Below are positions 8,845 to 16,720 of a DNA stretch of 64,000 bases, piece after piece. The stretch spans positions 1,240,001 to 1,304,000 of the forward strand of contig NZ_RQHT01000014.1 of assembly GCF_004770905.1 (NCBI RefSeq). The letters run 5' to 3'. The stretch is from Leptospira bandrabouensis. GTDB taxonomy: Bacteria > Spirochaetota > Leptospiria > Leptospirales > Leptospiraceae. A model generated the notes under the pieces. It saw only the letters and a list, made by a program, of their open reading frames with translations. It searched no databases and was not told the DNA's origin. A program made the position numbers and the translations under genes. Numbering within the stretch: the first letter of the stretch is position 1; each line of letters starts with the position of its first letter.

Positions 8845-8862
8845 GGGTGGGGTTATCCACCC
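8845..8862. other. GC-rich hairpin in the intergenic region after ccr
   Basis: GGGTGG (8845-8850) and CCACCC (8857-8862) pair around a six-base loop. They sit within a stretch of GC-rich sequence in an otherwise AT-rich gap (8797-8971). No T-run follows. It could end the ccr transcript or be a copy of a dispersed intergenic element. Confidence 0.35.
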
Positions 8863-8971
8863 GCCACCCAATGGCTCCATTTACCATAAAACTTTCGTTT
8901 TGTGAATCCATTTCCCTATTTCTCATTTTTTATTTTCTAAAAGTTCATGTTTTAACAAAAGGAATTCGTTT

Positions 8972-9403
8972 ATGTATCCTCGAATCAATTTAATCACACT
9001 TGGCGTTTCTGATTTACAACGTTCCATAAATTTTTATGAAAAGGGACTTGGTTGGAAACGATCGGAAGAAAGTAATGAAAATATTGCTTTTTTCCAATTA
9101 GGAGCCGTCGTTTTTGCTTTGTTTGGTGAAAAAGCATTGGCTGAGGATATTGGAATTCCTTTTCAGAAACGACAAGAGTTTTCAGGAATCACTTTGGCTC
9201 AAAACCAAACAAGTGAAGCAGAAGTTGATGCCGTAATCAACAAAGTGCGCTCGTTAGGTGCAACCATTCTCAAAGAACCTCAAAAAGTTTTTTGGGGAGG
9301 ATATAGCGGATATTTTAAAGACTTTGAAGGTCATATTTTTGAAGTAGCTTACAATCCTTTTTTCCCTTTGAATGAAAAAGGTGAAATTATACTAAATAAA
9401 TAG
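8972..9403 (+). CDS. VOC-family (glyoxalase/bleomycin-resistance fold) protein
   Basis: 143 residues forming a single VOC domain. The N-terminal strand-helix unit is clear (RINLITLGVSDLQRSINFYEKGLGW), and the C-terminal half has the usual GYFKDFEGHIFEVAYNP metal-site segment, with Glu in HIFEVAYNP as a likely ligand. VOC enzymes include glyoxalase I, dioxygenases and isomerases, and the substrate cannot be told here. An AAAGGA ribosome site lies eight bases before the ATG. The MDR oxidoreductase gene follows 52 bases downstream on the same strand, so the two may be co-transcribed. Confidence 0.8.
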   Translation: MYPRINLITLGVSDLQRSINFYEKGLGWKRSEESNENIAFFQLGAVVFALFGEKALAEDIGIPFQKRQEFSGITLAQNQTSEAEVDAVINKVRSLGATILKEPQKVFWGGYSGYFKDFEGHIFEVAYNPFFPLNEKGEIILNK

Positions 9404-9455
9404 TTCGTATAACTATTGTTATGTTTATTTATTAGGAAAGAAAATAGGGGAAGGT

Positions 9456-10466
9456 ATGAAACAAGCTCAAATCCAAAGTTTTGGTCTGGATCATTTAAAA
9501 ATTGTAGAGGTTTCGGAACCGGCAAAACCAAACCCAACTGAAGTTCTGGTTCGAATGCGGGCAGCTTCGTTAAACTACAGAGATTCTTTAGTAGTGGAAG
9601 GCAAATACAATCCTAAATTTCCACTTCCTTTGGTACCTTGTAGTGATGGTGCAGGCGAGGTTGTTGCGATTGGTTCAGAAGTAAACGAATGGAAAGTGGG
9701 CGATCGAGTTCTACTCACATTCGCACCTAAGTGGATTTCAAAAGAAGCAACCCATTCAGAAATGCGTCATACTATCGGTGGCCCCCTTCCTGGCACCTTA
9801 CGCGAGTTTGCTTTAGTTCCGGAAACGGGACTTGTCCGAATTCCTTCTCATTTGTCTTATGAAGAAGCCGCTACTTTACCTTGTGCGGCCCTCACTGCTT
9901 GGTCTGGATTATTTCAGTTTAGCCAGTTGAAACCTGGTGAATTTGTCGTTGTACAAGGAACAGGTGGAGTCTCTATTTTTGCATTGCAGTTTGCAAAGTT
10001 GGTAGGTGCCAAAGTCATCCTTACTTCCTCCAGTAGTGAAAAACTAGAACGTGGAAAAGAGTTAGGAGCTGATTACTTAATCAATTATAAGGAAACTCTG
10101 GAGTGGGGAAAGGAAGTTCGTAGGATCACCGAAAAAGTGGGAGCAGATCATATCATTGAAGTGGGTGGGGCGGGAACCTTAGAACAATCCATTGCCGCCT
10201 GTAGACCGTTTGGTGTGATTCATTTGATAGGAATTCTCGCAGGAAAATCAGGTGAACTCAATTTACTTCCCGCAGTGATGAACAATTTAAAAATTCAAGG
10301 TTTGGTGGTCGGAGGGAGAAAAGCCTTTATCGAAATGAACCAAGCAATCGAATCTTCGGGTCTGCGCCCAATTATAGACAAAGTATTTTCATTGGAAGAA
10401 TCTGCAGATGCGATACGATATTTACGATCGGGATCACATTTTGGAAAGATTGTCATTCGTATTTAA
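9456..10466 (+). CDS. MDR-family NAD(P)-dependent oxidoreductase
   Basis: 336 residues. It has a GroES-like N-terminal domain (NYRDSLVVEGKY, then CSDGAGEVVAIG) and a Rossmann domain with VVVQGTGGVSIFALQFAK at about 168-185. It lacks the four-Cys structural zinc lobe, so it belongs to the quinone-oxidoreductase or zinc-independent side of the MDR superfamily. The substrate is unknown. The gene has a good GGAAGG ribosome site. Its last 33 bases overlap, tail to tail, the end of the DUF2721 gene on the other strand. Confidence 0.8.
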   Translation: MKQAQIQSFGLDHLKIVEVSEPAKPNPTEVLVRMRAASLNYRDSLVVEGKYNPKFPLPLVPCSDGAGEVVAIGSEVNEWKVGDRVLLTFAPKWISKEATHSEMRHTIGGPLPGTLREFALVPETGLVRIPSHLSYEEAATLPCAALTAWSGLFQFSQLKPGEFVVVQGTGGVSIFALQFAKLVGAKVILTSSSSEKLERGKELGADYLINYKETLEWGKEVRRITEKVGADHIIEVGGAGTLEQSIAACRPFGVIHLIGILAGKSGELNLLPAVMNNLKIQGLVVGGRKAFIEMNQAIESSGLRPIIDKVFSLEESADAIRYLRSGSHFGKIVIRI

Positions 10467-10847
10467 AATCGAATTTCTTTCTAAGTCTAAGGCGATCACT
10501 GATAAATGGATTTCTATCAATGCTAGAATCAGTGATACTACCATAAAAAGTAGTGAAGAGGCAAATAGAATCCAAGCCACAATATTATAAAATGGGATCA
10601 TTCCCATTGAACAAGTACATAAGATCAAACTAAAGATTCCTGCACTTTGTGCGTATAGGATCAAAGAAATACGAAATCGTAAGTTATGAATTTGTTTTTT
10701 TAAAATTTCGGATTTAGATTTCTCATATTCGGATAAAAGTTGTCTGGAAAGTTTTGCCAGTCCAAAAAAGCGATTGGTGTAAGCGAGCATCAGCAAAGAA
10801 ATTGCAGGAAATAATAAACCAGGTATACTGTAAGTTAGGTTGTCCAT
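10434..10847 (-). CDS. DUF2721 membrane protein
   Basis: 137 residues with three predicted membrane helices (about 7-24, 64-85 and 93-118). A charged helical loop between the first two contains LSRQLLSEYEKSKSEILKKQ. The pattern matches DUF2721, a family of small bacterial membrane proteins of unknown role. Its ATG lies two bases after the stop of the FAH-family gene, so the two are translated as a unit. The 3' end overlaps the convergent MDR gene. Confidence 0.75.
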   Translation of the reverse strand: MDNLTYSIPGLLFPAISLLMLAYTNRFFGLAKLSRQLLSEYEKSKSEILKKQIHNLRFRISLILYAQSAGIFSLILCTCSMGMIPFYNIVAWILFASSLLFMVVSLILALIEIHLSVIALDLERNSILNTNDNLSKM

Positions 10848-10849
10848 TT

Positions 10850-11815
10850 CTATGATCCTTGTTTCACTTGAAGGATTTGTTCTCCCAAATCTAACTTTCC
10901 GTCAGATGTACGAATGTTTGCTTTGATTTCATCTCCAGGCTGTAAATATTCGTTTCGTTTTTTTTGTCCCTCGATAAAAACTTTCCATTTTTTGTGTTCA
11001 GGAAGAAAACTTGCGAATATTTGTTTTAGTTTTCCTGGAGCTTTCAGCGCACAACCGGATGGTGTTCCAGTTAACAGAATATCACCCACTTGGATCTTTG
11101 CGAATTCGGAAAGTTCGGCGATAGTTTCTTTCGGCGGATACACCATTTGGGTGGCTTTTGCTGACTGTCGTAACTGGCCATTGACAGTGAGGTTCAATTC
11201 TAACAAAGGAATCTTTTCAAAATCATTTGGCTCTAAAACAGAAAGAATGGGGCCCGCCGGAAAAAAGGTTCGGTAAGATTTACCTTTATACCATTGTAAT
11301 TGGGGAAGTTGGATGTCTCTTGCTGAAATATCATTAGCAATAAATAGAGCCGCAATATATTCTTCTGGTTTGTAAGAATCTAAATGGAGAGTGGAATTGA
11401 TTTCTTTTCCAAATACAATTCCTAATTCAATTTCATAATCCAAAAGTTCTACATATTTAGGTCGGATCACATCTCCGATTGCAGTTGTGATCGATACGTC
11501 AGATTTAGTAAAAAATAAGTTATATGTTTTTGATTTCGGATTGAGACCAGCTTCTAACGAATGTTTTGTGTAATTGGCACCTTGGCAAATGATTTGGCAA
11601 GGTGCGGTGATTGGTGACAAAATAGTAATTTTGTTTTTAGAAATCCTTTTTTGCGATTGAATATTTGTAGGAGTTTTGATTCTTTTTTTTTGAAGACCAA
11701 CTAACAAATTCTTGGTAGTTATATCACCAATATGTAAAGGTAAAACTTCTTCATTAACGATCAATCCCCAATCAACTTGGTTTTTATATTGAAAACGTAC
11801 AAAATTTTTTGCCAT
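10850..11815 (-). CDS. Fumarylacetoacetate hydrolase (FAH) family protein
   Basis: 321 residues from the ATG at 11815, which has an AGG ribosome site; the GTG at 11857 has none. The catalytic FAH domain is clear: LLDYEIELGIVFGKEI holds the two metal-binding acidic residues, followed by ANDISARDIQ with the third, GKSYRTFFPAGP, and LLTGTPSGC near the end. Family members cleave C-C bonds or hydrate and decarboxylate 2-oxo acids using Mg or Mn. The exact substrate is not evident. It is the first gene of a pair with the DUF2721 gene and lies 85 bases downstream of the DUF1858 gene. Confidence 0.85.
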   Translation of the reverse strand: MAKNFVRFQYKNQVDWGLIVNEEVLPLHIGDITTKNLLVGLQKKRIKTPTNIQSQKRISKNKITILSPITAPCQIICQGANYTKHSLEAGLNPKSKTYNLFFTKSDVSITTAIGDVIRPKYVELLDYEIELGIVFGKEINSTLHLDSYKPEEYIAALFIANDISARDIQLPQLQWYKGKSYRTFFPAGPILSVLEPNDFEKIPLLELNLTVNGQLRQSAKATQMVYPPKETIAELSEFAKIQVGDILLTGTPSGCALKAPGKLKQIFASFLPEHKKWKVFIEGQKKRNEYLQPGDEIKANIRTSDGKLDLGEQILQVKQGS

Positions 11816-11900
11816 CGTAGACCTACGAATTTCAGTTTGAGGTGGGAAAGAAGACACAGGGGCCGTAGGCGGCCCTTGTAGTAGAGTGAAGAACTAGAAC

Positions 11901-12122
11901 TTATTCTTCAGCGAAAAGGTTGTTCAGTGAGTCAATAAGAGTGTCTACTTCGACACCATAACCCATACAAACTTGTTCAATCGTTTCTACTTCGTTAATA
12001 GAGCAATGTGAACATCCACCTAAATGGTAGCTGGAGAAAACAAGCCCTGCTTCTGGATGGATGGCGATCGCTTCGCCCACAGTCATTTCTTTAAAAAAGC
12101 GCGGTTTTGTTGTTTCAGTCAT
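11901..12122 (-). CDS. DUF1858 protein (hybrid-cluster-associated type)
   Basis: 73 residues, a whole DUF1858 domain. It has the conserved helix-start MTVGEAIAIHPEA and a CSHC pair in HLGGCSHCSINEVETIEQVC, which could form a redox disulfide or hold a metal. Small proteins of this kind are often found near Fe-S or hybrid-cluster proteins; no such partner is nearby. The gene is divergent from the PTPS-like gene, with the two starts about 40 bases apart, so they share a promoter region. Confidence 0.8.
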   Translation of the reverse strand: MTETTKPRFFKEMTVGEAIAIHPEAGLVFSSYHLGGCSHCSINEVETIEQVCMGYGVEVDTLIDSLNNLFAEE

Positions 12123-12159
12123 CTTAAGAACCCCAAGGAAGGAAATTACTATACAAATA

Positions 12160-12585
12160 TTGGACTATGCTCTATTCGTCAATGGAATGTTTACCCAAGA
12201 AAACGGGAAATTTTATGTCCGGATCGAGGGGCGGTTTGAGTCGGCCCATTTTCTCTACCAGTATTTTGCCGATGGCTCCGATGAGCCCATCCACGGCCAT
12301 TCCTGGAAGGTAGAGGTATTTTTAGAGGGAAATACGAACATTCGTCCAGATGGAATCTCTTACGATTTTTTAACAGCACGCACCAAACTAATGGAACTGG
12401 TTCACTCCATCGACCACATTCTCATCAACGACCACCCAGATTTTAAAGGAATCAACCCTACCTCGGAAAATGTAGCACGTTGGTTTTATTCCGGATTGAA
12501 AGAGGATGTAAAATCCTCAGAAGGAAGAATCAGACGGATCGTCATACACGAAGGTCCAGAAAATCTAGCTTACTTTGAGCCTTAA
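12160..12585 (+). CDS. 6-pyruvoyl-tetrahydropterin synthase-like protein, candidate PTPS-III (FolB replacement)
   Basis: About 142 residues, a single T-fold PTPS/QueD domain. The zinc ligands are present (ESAHFL, then HGHSW). The catalytic Cys four residues before HGH is replaced by Asp and followed by Glu (DEPIHGH). The C-terminal IHEGPENLAYFE keeps the substrate-binding Glu. PTPS paralogs with Glu at or beside the Cys position can replace dihydroneopterin aldolase in folate synthesis and are known in folB-less spirochaetes, so PTPS-III is preferred over QueD. The start is uncertain. AAGGAAGG at 12135-12142 is a ribosome site, TTG at 12160 is the nearest ordinary start, and ATG 12187 is also possible. 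The frame to 12061 would run into the divergent gene. Confidence 0.7.
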   Translation: MDYALFVNGMFTQENGKFYVRIEGRFESAHFLYQYFADGSDEPIHGHSWKVEVFLEGNTNIRPDGISYDFLTARTKLMELVHSIDHILINDHPDFKGINPTSENVARWFYSGLKEDVKSSEGRIRRIVIHEGPENLAYFEP

Positions 12586-12972
12586 TTTTAAATTTCATCG
12601 AATGAGTTTATAACATGAGTTAGTGACTATTCCTCAGTTTTTACCTACCTTTTGGGAATTGCTTATACTCTGAAAAATATGTTTTAAATTGTGGTCCGGA
12701 CTTCTTGCGAGTTCAATTTGAAAAAAGAACGTTTGATATAAAAAAATCCGTAGTCTGGAATCTTACGTGATAATTATGTCAACGAACAGCAGTTTGTGCG
12801 TAAAAATCGACATAATCTAAAGTTTAACTGGTTTTTAGAAACGGAGACCTGACATTCGTTCAACATTTACCTATAAATTTTATTGCAAGAGTTTTTGTTT
12901 TTTTCATGAAATTTAAAACTCATAATCGATTGCATTTCTATCGGCTACTTATGAAGATCGATAGAACCCTCT
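12586..12972. other. 387-bp intergenic region before the sensor kinase
   Basis: No convincing gene is seen. It holds an 8-bp inverted repeat, ATTATGTC (12773-12780) with GACATAAT (12809-12816), and a shorter one, CTATCG (12938-12943) with CGATAG (12959-12964), nine bases before the kinase ATG. Either could be a regulator site for the kinase gene. No tRNA or riboswitch is recognisable. Confidence 0.4.
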
Positions 12973-14778
12973 ATGCCGCTAACGGAACTCAAACAAAGTT
13001 TAGGTCATATTCTTTTGGTAGAAGATGAAGCTATACTTGCGATCTCCCAATCGGAATTTTTGAAAAATAAAGGGTATTCTGTTCAGTATGTTTCCAATTC
13101 CACTGATGCTTACGATTACATTACTGCAGGTGAAAAATTCGATTTAATCTTAATGGATATTAATTTATCTGATGGTTTGGATGGAATCCAATTAGCAGAA
13201 AAGATTCTATCTTACCGTGAAATCCCTATCCTTTTTGTCAGTGGTTATTCTGATAATAAAATATTAGATAGAGTATGTAAAATAAAACACTACGGTTATG
13301 TTCCGAAAGTATCAAGTCCAGAAATAGTTGAATGTATGATTCGGTCTGCATTACAACTCTATAGAGCAGAACAAACATTAGCTTTCAGAGAAAAAGAACT
13401 TCGTATCACTTTTGAAGCAATGGGTGATGGAGTCATTGTTCTTTCACAAGAAGGATTCATTCGAGAGATCAACCATAAAGCTTTGGATATGTTGGGTTAT
13501 AACAAAGCCGATTTAATGGAAAAGGATCTTAACTCATTTTTATATTTAGTGCATGCTGATGCAAGGACAAGGGTCTCTTATCCATTTTTAACTTCCGAGG
13601 TTGAACTCCTTCAGACAGAACGTCGAAATGATTTGATTATCATTTCTCGCTCTGGTCGCGAAACGCATGTTACAGAAACTGTGTCACCTATTTTGGATGC
13701 TGATAAAAAATTAAACGGTATCGTAATTGTTTTTAGAGAAACACCAAACAAGCCTGTTATGGTACCTCCAAAAGATGGGGAAAGTCTTTATGCAAAGGTT
13801 TTCCAACTAAGCCCGATTGCAATGGCTATCTCAACAGTAAAAGATGGTACTTATTTGGATTTAAATTCCGCAATGGAAACTATCTTTCAATTTGATAAGG
13901 CAAAAGTAGTAGGTAAAAAAACTAACGAATTCAAAGCATGGAGCAATCCAGAACAAAACGAAAAACTAAACAGAATCTATAAAGAAAAAGGCAGAATGTC
14001 AGGAGAAAGGATGTCTGTGGAACACACTGACGGAAACAAGTATGAAGTCCTTGTGTTTAGTCAGGCCTTTGAAATCGCTGGTGAACGTTTCATTTTGTGG
14101 ATTAACTTAGATGTAACTAAGATCCTCGATATAGAAAACAGATTAGCGAAGTCTTTAGAAGAAAAAGATGTACTCTTAAAAGAACTACAACATAGAGTTA
14201 AAAACACCCTTGCGATCATTTCAGGGCTTTTGAATTTAGAATCCTTTAAGGTTGAGAATGAAGTCGCCAAACAGTCGTTTTTAAATGCTCAATCTCGTAT
14301 CATGTCAATGTCAAAGGTTTATGAAAACCTTTACCAATCTGAAGACTTGGAGTCTGTTGATTTAAGAAAATATATCGAAGACTTGGTATTTAGCCTACAT
14401 GATATTTTTGTACTGAATCCCACAAAAATACGATTCGATGTAAAGTTGGACAACATTCGATTGGACCTAAAACGAACCTTACCACTTGGATTGATTTTAA
14501 ACGAACTATTAACCAACGCATTGAAATATGCTTATCCGAATGAAAAAGCTGGTGAAATTCGAATTCATTTATCTTGTTCGAATGAAAACATTATATTATC
14601 TGTTGGGGATGATGGTGAAGGATTACCTGATTCTGTGAATATAGAAAAAGGAAACCATTTCGGTTACGAGTTGATTCGTAGTTTGACCTCCCAACTCAAA
14701 GGAGTATTTTCATCCGTTTCCAAAAAAGGAGAAGGACTAAATATAATGATTTCTTTTCCTCATAACAACAAGGACTAA
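12973..14778 (+). CDS. REC-PAS-PAS sensor histidine kinase of the HisKA_2 class
   Basis: 601 residues. The receiver domain (about 11-127) has acidic Glu18/Asp19, phospho-acceptor Asp62 in LILMDINL, Ser90 and Lys112. Two PAS domains follow (about 140-260 and 270-385). A HisKA_2 dimerisation helix has His407 in LQHRVKNTLAI, and a HATPase domain has NELLTNALKYAYP and GDDGEGLP. There is no membrane segment, so it is cytoplasmic. Having the receiver at the N-terminus means it probably receives phosphate from another kinase and passes a modulated signal on. HisKA_2 kinases often feed general-stress or light pathways. No strong ribosome site precedes the ATG. No response regulator gene is adjacent. 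Confidence 0.88.
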   Translation: MPLTELKQSLGHILLVEDEAILAISQSEFLKNKGYSVQYVSNSTDAYDYITAGEKFDLILMDINLSDGLDGIQLAEKILSYREIPILFVSGYSDNKILDRVCKIKHYGYVPKVSSPEIVECMIRSALQLYRAEQTLAFREKELRITFEAMGDGVIVLSQEGFIREINHKALDMLGYNKADLMEKDLNSFLYLVHADARTRVSYPFLTSEVELLQTERRNDLIIISRSGRETHVTETVSPILDADKKLNGIVIVFRETPNKPVMVPPKDGESLYAKVFQLSPIAMAISTVKDGTYLDLNSAMETIFQFDKAKVVGKKTNEFKAWSNPEQNEKLNRIYKEKGRMSGERMSVEHTDGNKYEVLVFSQAFEIAGERFILWINLDVTKILDIENRLAKSLEEKDVLLKELQHRVKNTLAIISGLLNLESFKVENEVAKQSFLNAQSRIMSMSKVYENLYQSEDLESVDLRKYIEDLVFSLHDIFVLNPTKIRFDVKLDNIRLDLKRTLPLGLILNELLTNALKYAYPNEKAGEIRIHLSCSNENIILSVGDDGEGLPDSVNIEKGNHFGYELIRSLTSQLKGVFSSVSKKGEGLNIMISFPHNNKD

Positions 14779-14807
14779 AACACTTAAATCGTTTTCGTTT
14801 ACCGACT

Positions 14808-15425
14808 TTATCTTCGTTTTCTACCTCGAATTGTACCAATAAAAACTAATCGCACTTGTTTGATCGTTTGGAGTTTTAGTTTTCTCATTTCCGTATGTGC
14901 CTCCGGGGAAAGATCCAAAAAATCGGAAGCCATTTGAAAACAAATACTCACGATCAATTCGGAAGCAAATTGGATATCGTCCACAGGAATGGTTTTTGGC
15001 ATTCGCATATCCTTTGCTAATTCTGTGGCTATGGATTTCATGGATTCCCTGATTTTCTCTCGAATCTTTTGGTTTCCTCCCGTTCTTTCCCGGGCGATAA
15101 AACGAAAAAGAGAGCGGTTATTGGAAACGTAGTCAAAGAAAAACCCAATGGTTAGCCTTAAGGCCGATTTGTAAGCTCCTTTGTTTCTGGCATCCCCTAC
15201 GATGGCTTGGATTTTCCCCCCGCAGTCATCCACAAGGGACAAACCCAGTTCCTCCATATTTTTAAAATGACGGTAGAAGGCAGCCGGTACAATCCCCGCT
15301 TCTCCAGCCACTTCCCGGAGGCTTAGGTCTCCCAATCCTTTTTCTTCTCCCATCAGCCGCAAAGCACCTTCTAGCAGGTTACTGTGGGTGCGGAGCTTCT
15401 GGGCATATCGTTTGTTCAATTTCAT
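14808..15425 (-). CDS. desT: TetR-family repressor, DesT/FabR-like
   Basis: 205 residues. The N-terminal TetR helix-turn-helix is clear (LSLREVAGEAGIVPAAFYRHFKN), followed by an all-helical ligand domain of normal length. It is divergent from a ferredoxin-reductase-like gene and an acyl-CoA desaturase gene, the same arrangement as desT-desCB of Pseudomonas aeruginosa. The intergenic region carries two copies of a DesT-like palindrome (15438-15453 and 15536-15551). DesT senses the saturated/unsaturated acyl-CoA balance. By analogy this protein would repress its own gene and the desaturase operon. The regulator identity rests on context and operator match. Confidence 0.8.
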   Translation of the reverse strand: MKLNKRYAQKLRTHSNLLEGALRLMGEEKGLGDLSLREVAGEAGIVPAAFYRHFKNMEELGLSLVDDCGGKIQAIVGDARNKGAYKSALRLTIGFFFDYVSNNRSLFRFIARERTGGNQKIREKIRESMKSIATELAKDMRMPKTIPVDDIQFASELIVSICFQMASDFLDLSPEAHTEMRKLKLQTIKQVRLVFIGTIRGRKRR

Positions 15426-15437
15426 GGGTTGAATTCA

Positions 15438-15453
15438 GTAAACGATTGTTCAC
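15438..15453. promoter_or_regulatory. DesT-like operator near the repressor gene
   Basis: GTAAACGATTGTTCAC is an imperfect palindrome (one mismatched pair between the 6-bp arms) with a 4-bp centre. It lies 12 bases upstream of the repressor ATG, where binding would block autogenous expression. It matches the copy at 15536 at 13 of 16 positions. Confidence 0.7.
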
Positions 15454-15535
15454 TTTTTTTCAAAAAGCAAGAATTAAAACGCCGTTTTAGGGTTGACTTA
15501 CTTAACGACGTAAATTAACACTATTAGATATCTTT

Positions 15536-15551
15536 GTGAACGACTGTTCAC
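15536..15551. promoter_or_regulatory. DesT-like operator before the reductase/desaturase genes
   Basis: GTGAACGACTGTTCAC has perfect 6-bp arms (GTGAAC/GTTCAC) around GACT and lies 24 bases before the reductase ATG. It closely resembles the known DesT/FabR-type site (AGTGAACGC-TTGTTGACT in Pseudomonas). A TTGACT at 15493-15498 is a possible -35 element upstream. Confidence 0.78.
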
Positions 15552-15575
15552 TTAAATGCGAAATATGAGGCGAAA

Positions 15576-16661
15576 ATGAAAACATTTCCTTTTATCTACA
15601 ACGAACCCAAGGAATTTTTGGCATTCCTCCAGTTGAAAGACTGGGCTGATTTCCTTCTGGGTGAAATCAATCCGAGATTTTCGGTCACAACCATCAAAGC
15701 AAAAGTGGTAGAAGTTCACCAAGAAACCGCGGATGCTAAAACTATCATTTTAAAACCCAACTGGCTTTGGAAAGGTTTTGTTTCCGGCCAACATGTTCCC
15801 GTCACTTTAGAAATTGCGGGAAGAAGGGTCACAAGATTTTATTCTTTATCCTCGGCACCAAACAGTAAGTATATTTCCATAACCGTGAAACGTCAGTCAG
15901 GCGGACTTGTTTCTAACTTTATCAATCAAAACATCAAAAAAGGTGATTTGTTGGAACTTGGAAAACCATCTGGCGAGTTCGTTCTTCCAAAAACAGTACC
16001 TTCTAAATTTTTATTTTTAGCAGGTGGAAGTGGAATCACTCCTATCCACTCCATACTTAAACAACTTCAATCAATGAAATACAATGGTAAAGCAACACTT
16101 CTTTACTTTGTTAGGTCCTTTGAAGATATCATCTTACGTTCTTCGTTAGAACAAATTGCAAAAGAAACTGGTTGGTTAGAGATTCGTTATATTTTTTCTG
16201 ATGTTCCTAAAGAAGGTTACGACTCAGGTTTTTTGACTAAAGAAATTTTAGAGAAGTATACAGATGATTTAAAATCCTATTCTGTTTATGTATGTGGTCC
16301 TGGACCCATGCAAACAAAAGCTCTTTCTCTTTTAGAAGGAAATGAAGTGAAGTCCGAGTTATTTATGTTACCAGGTCAAGCTTCCCTAAAAGTGAAAAAA
16401 ACAGGAACAGTGGATGTGTTTCTTTCATTGAGTCATAAAACCATTCAAGTGAAAGGGGAACGATCTTTATTAGAAGAATTGGAAGACCAAGGAATCTATC
16501 CGCAAAGTGGATGTAGGATGGGAATTTGCCATACTTGTGTTTGCAAAAAATCTGCAGGTTCTGTTACGGATTTATCAAAAGGCGAAGTATCGGGGTTAGG
16601 TGAACAAAATATTCAGATTTGTATTTCCCGTGCTGAATCAAATTTGGAATTAGAACTTTAG
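15576..16661 (+). CDS. desC: Ferredoxin-type oxidoreductase (DesC-like electron donor for the desaturase)
   Basis: 361 residues in three domains. The FAD-binding barrel has RFYSLSS (87-93). The NAD(P)-binding domain has FLAGGSGITP and YVCGPGPMQ. The C-terminal plant-type 2Fe-2S ferredoxin domain has cluster cysteines at 313, 318, 321 and 349. It should move electrons from NAD(P)H to the desaturase encoded 59 bases downstream. Gene order and domain content match desC of the Pseudomonas desCB operon. A GAGG ribosome site precedes the ATG, and a DesT-like operator lies just upstream. Confidence 0.88.
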   Translation: MKTFPFIYNEPKEFLAFLQLKDWADFLLGEINPRFSVTTIKAKVVEVHQETADAKTIILKPNWLWKGFVSGQHVPVTLEIAGRRVTRFYSLSSAPNSKYISITVKRQSGGLVSNFINQNIKKGDLLELGKPSGEFVLPKTVPSKFLFLAGGSGITPIHSILKQLQSMKYNGKATLLYFVRSFEDIILRSSLEQIAKETGWLEIRYIFSDVPKEGYDSGFLTKEILEKYTDDLKSYSVYVCGPGPMQTKALSLLEGNEVKSELFMLPGQASLKVKKTGTVDVFLSLSHKTIQVKGERSLLEELEDQGIYPQSGCRMGICHTCVCKKSAGSVTDLSKGEVSGLGEQNIQICISRAESNLELEL

Positions 16662-16720
16662 AACTTATACATTAAAAACAAAGAAGATTGAAATAAACGA
16701 ATTAATCATAGGGAAAAATA

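Noticed and set aside
11815..11857. GTG start giving a longer FAH-family protein
   Set aside because: No ribosome site and no added domain; the ATG at 11815 has an AGG site.
12061..12159. ATG start for the PTPS-like gene inside the DUF1858 coding sequence
   Set aside because: It would add about 33 residues with no family similarity and overlap a divergent gene; the ribosome site at 12135-12142 points further downstream.
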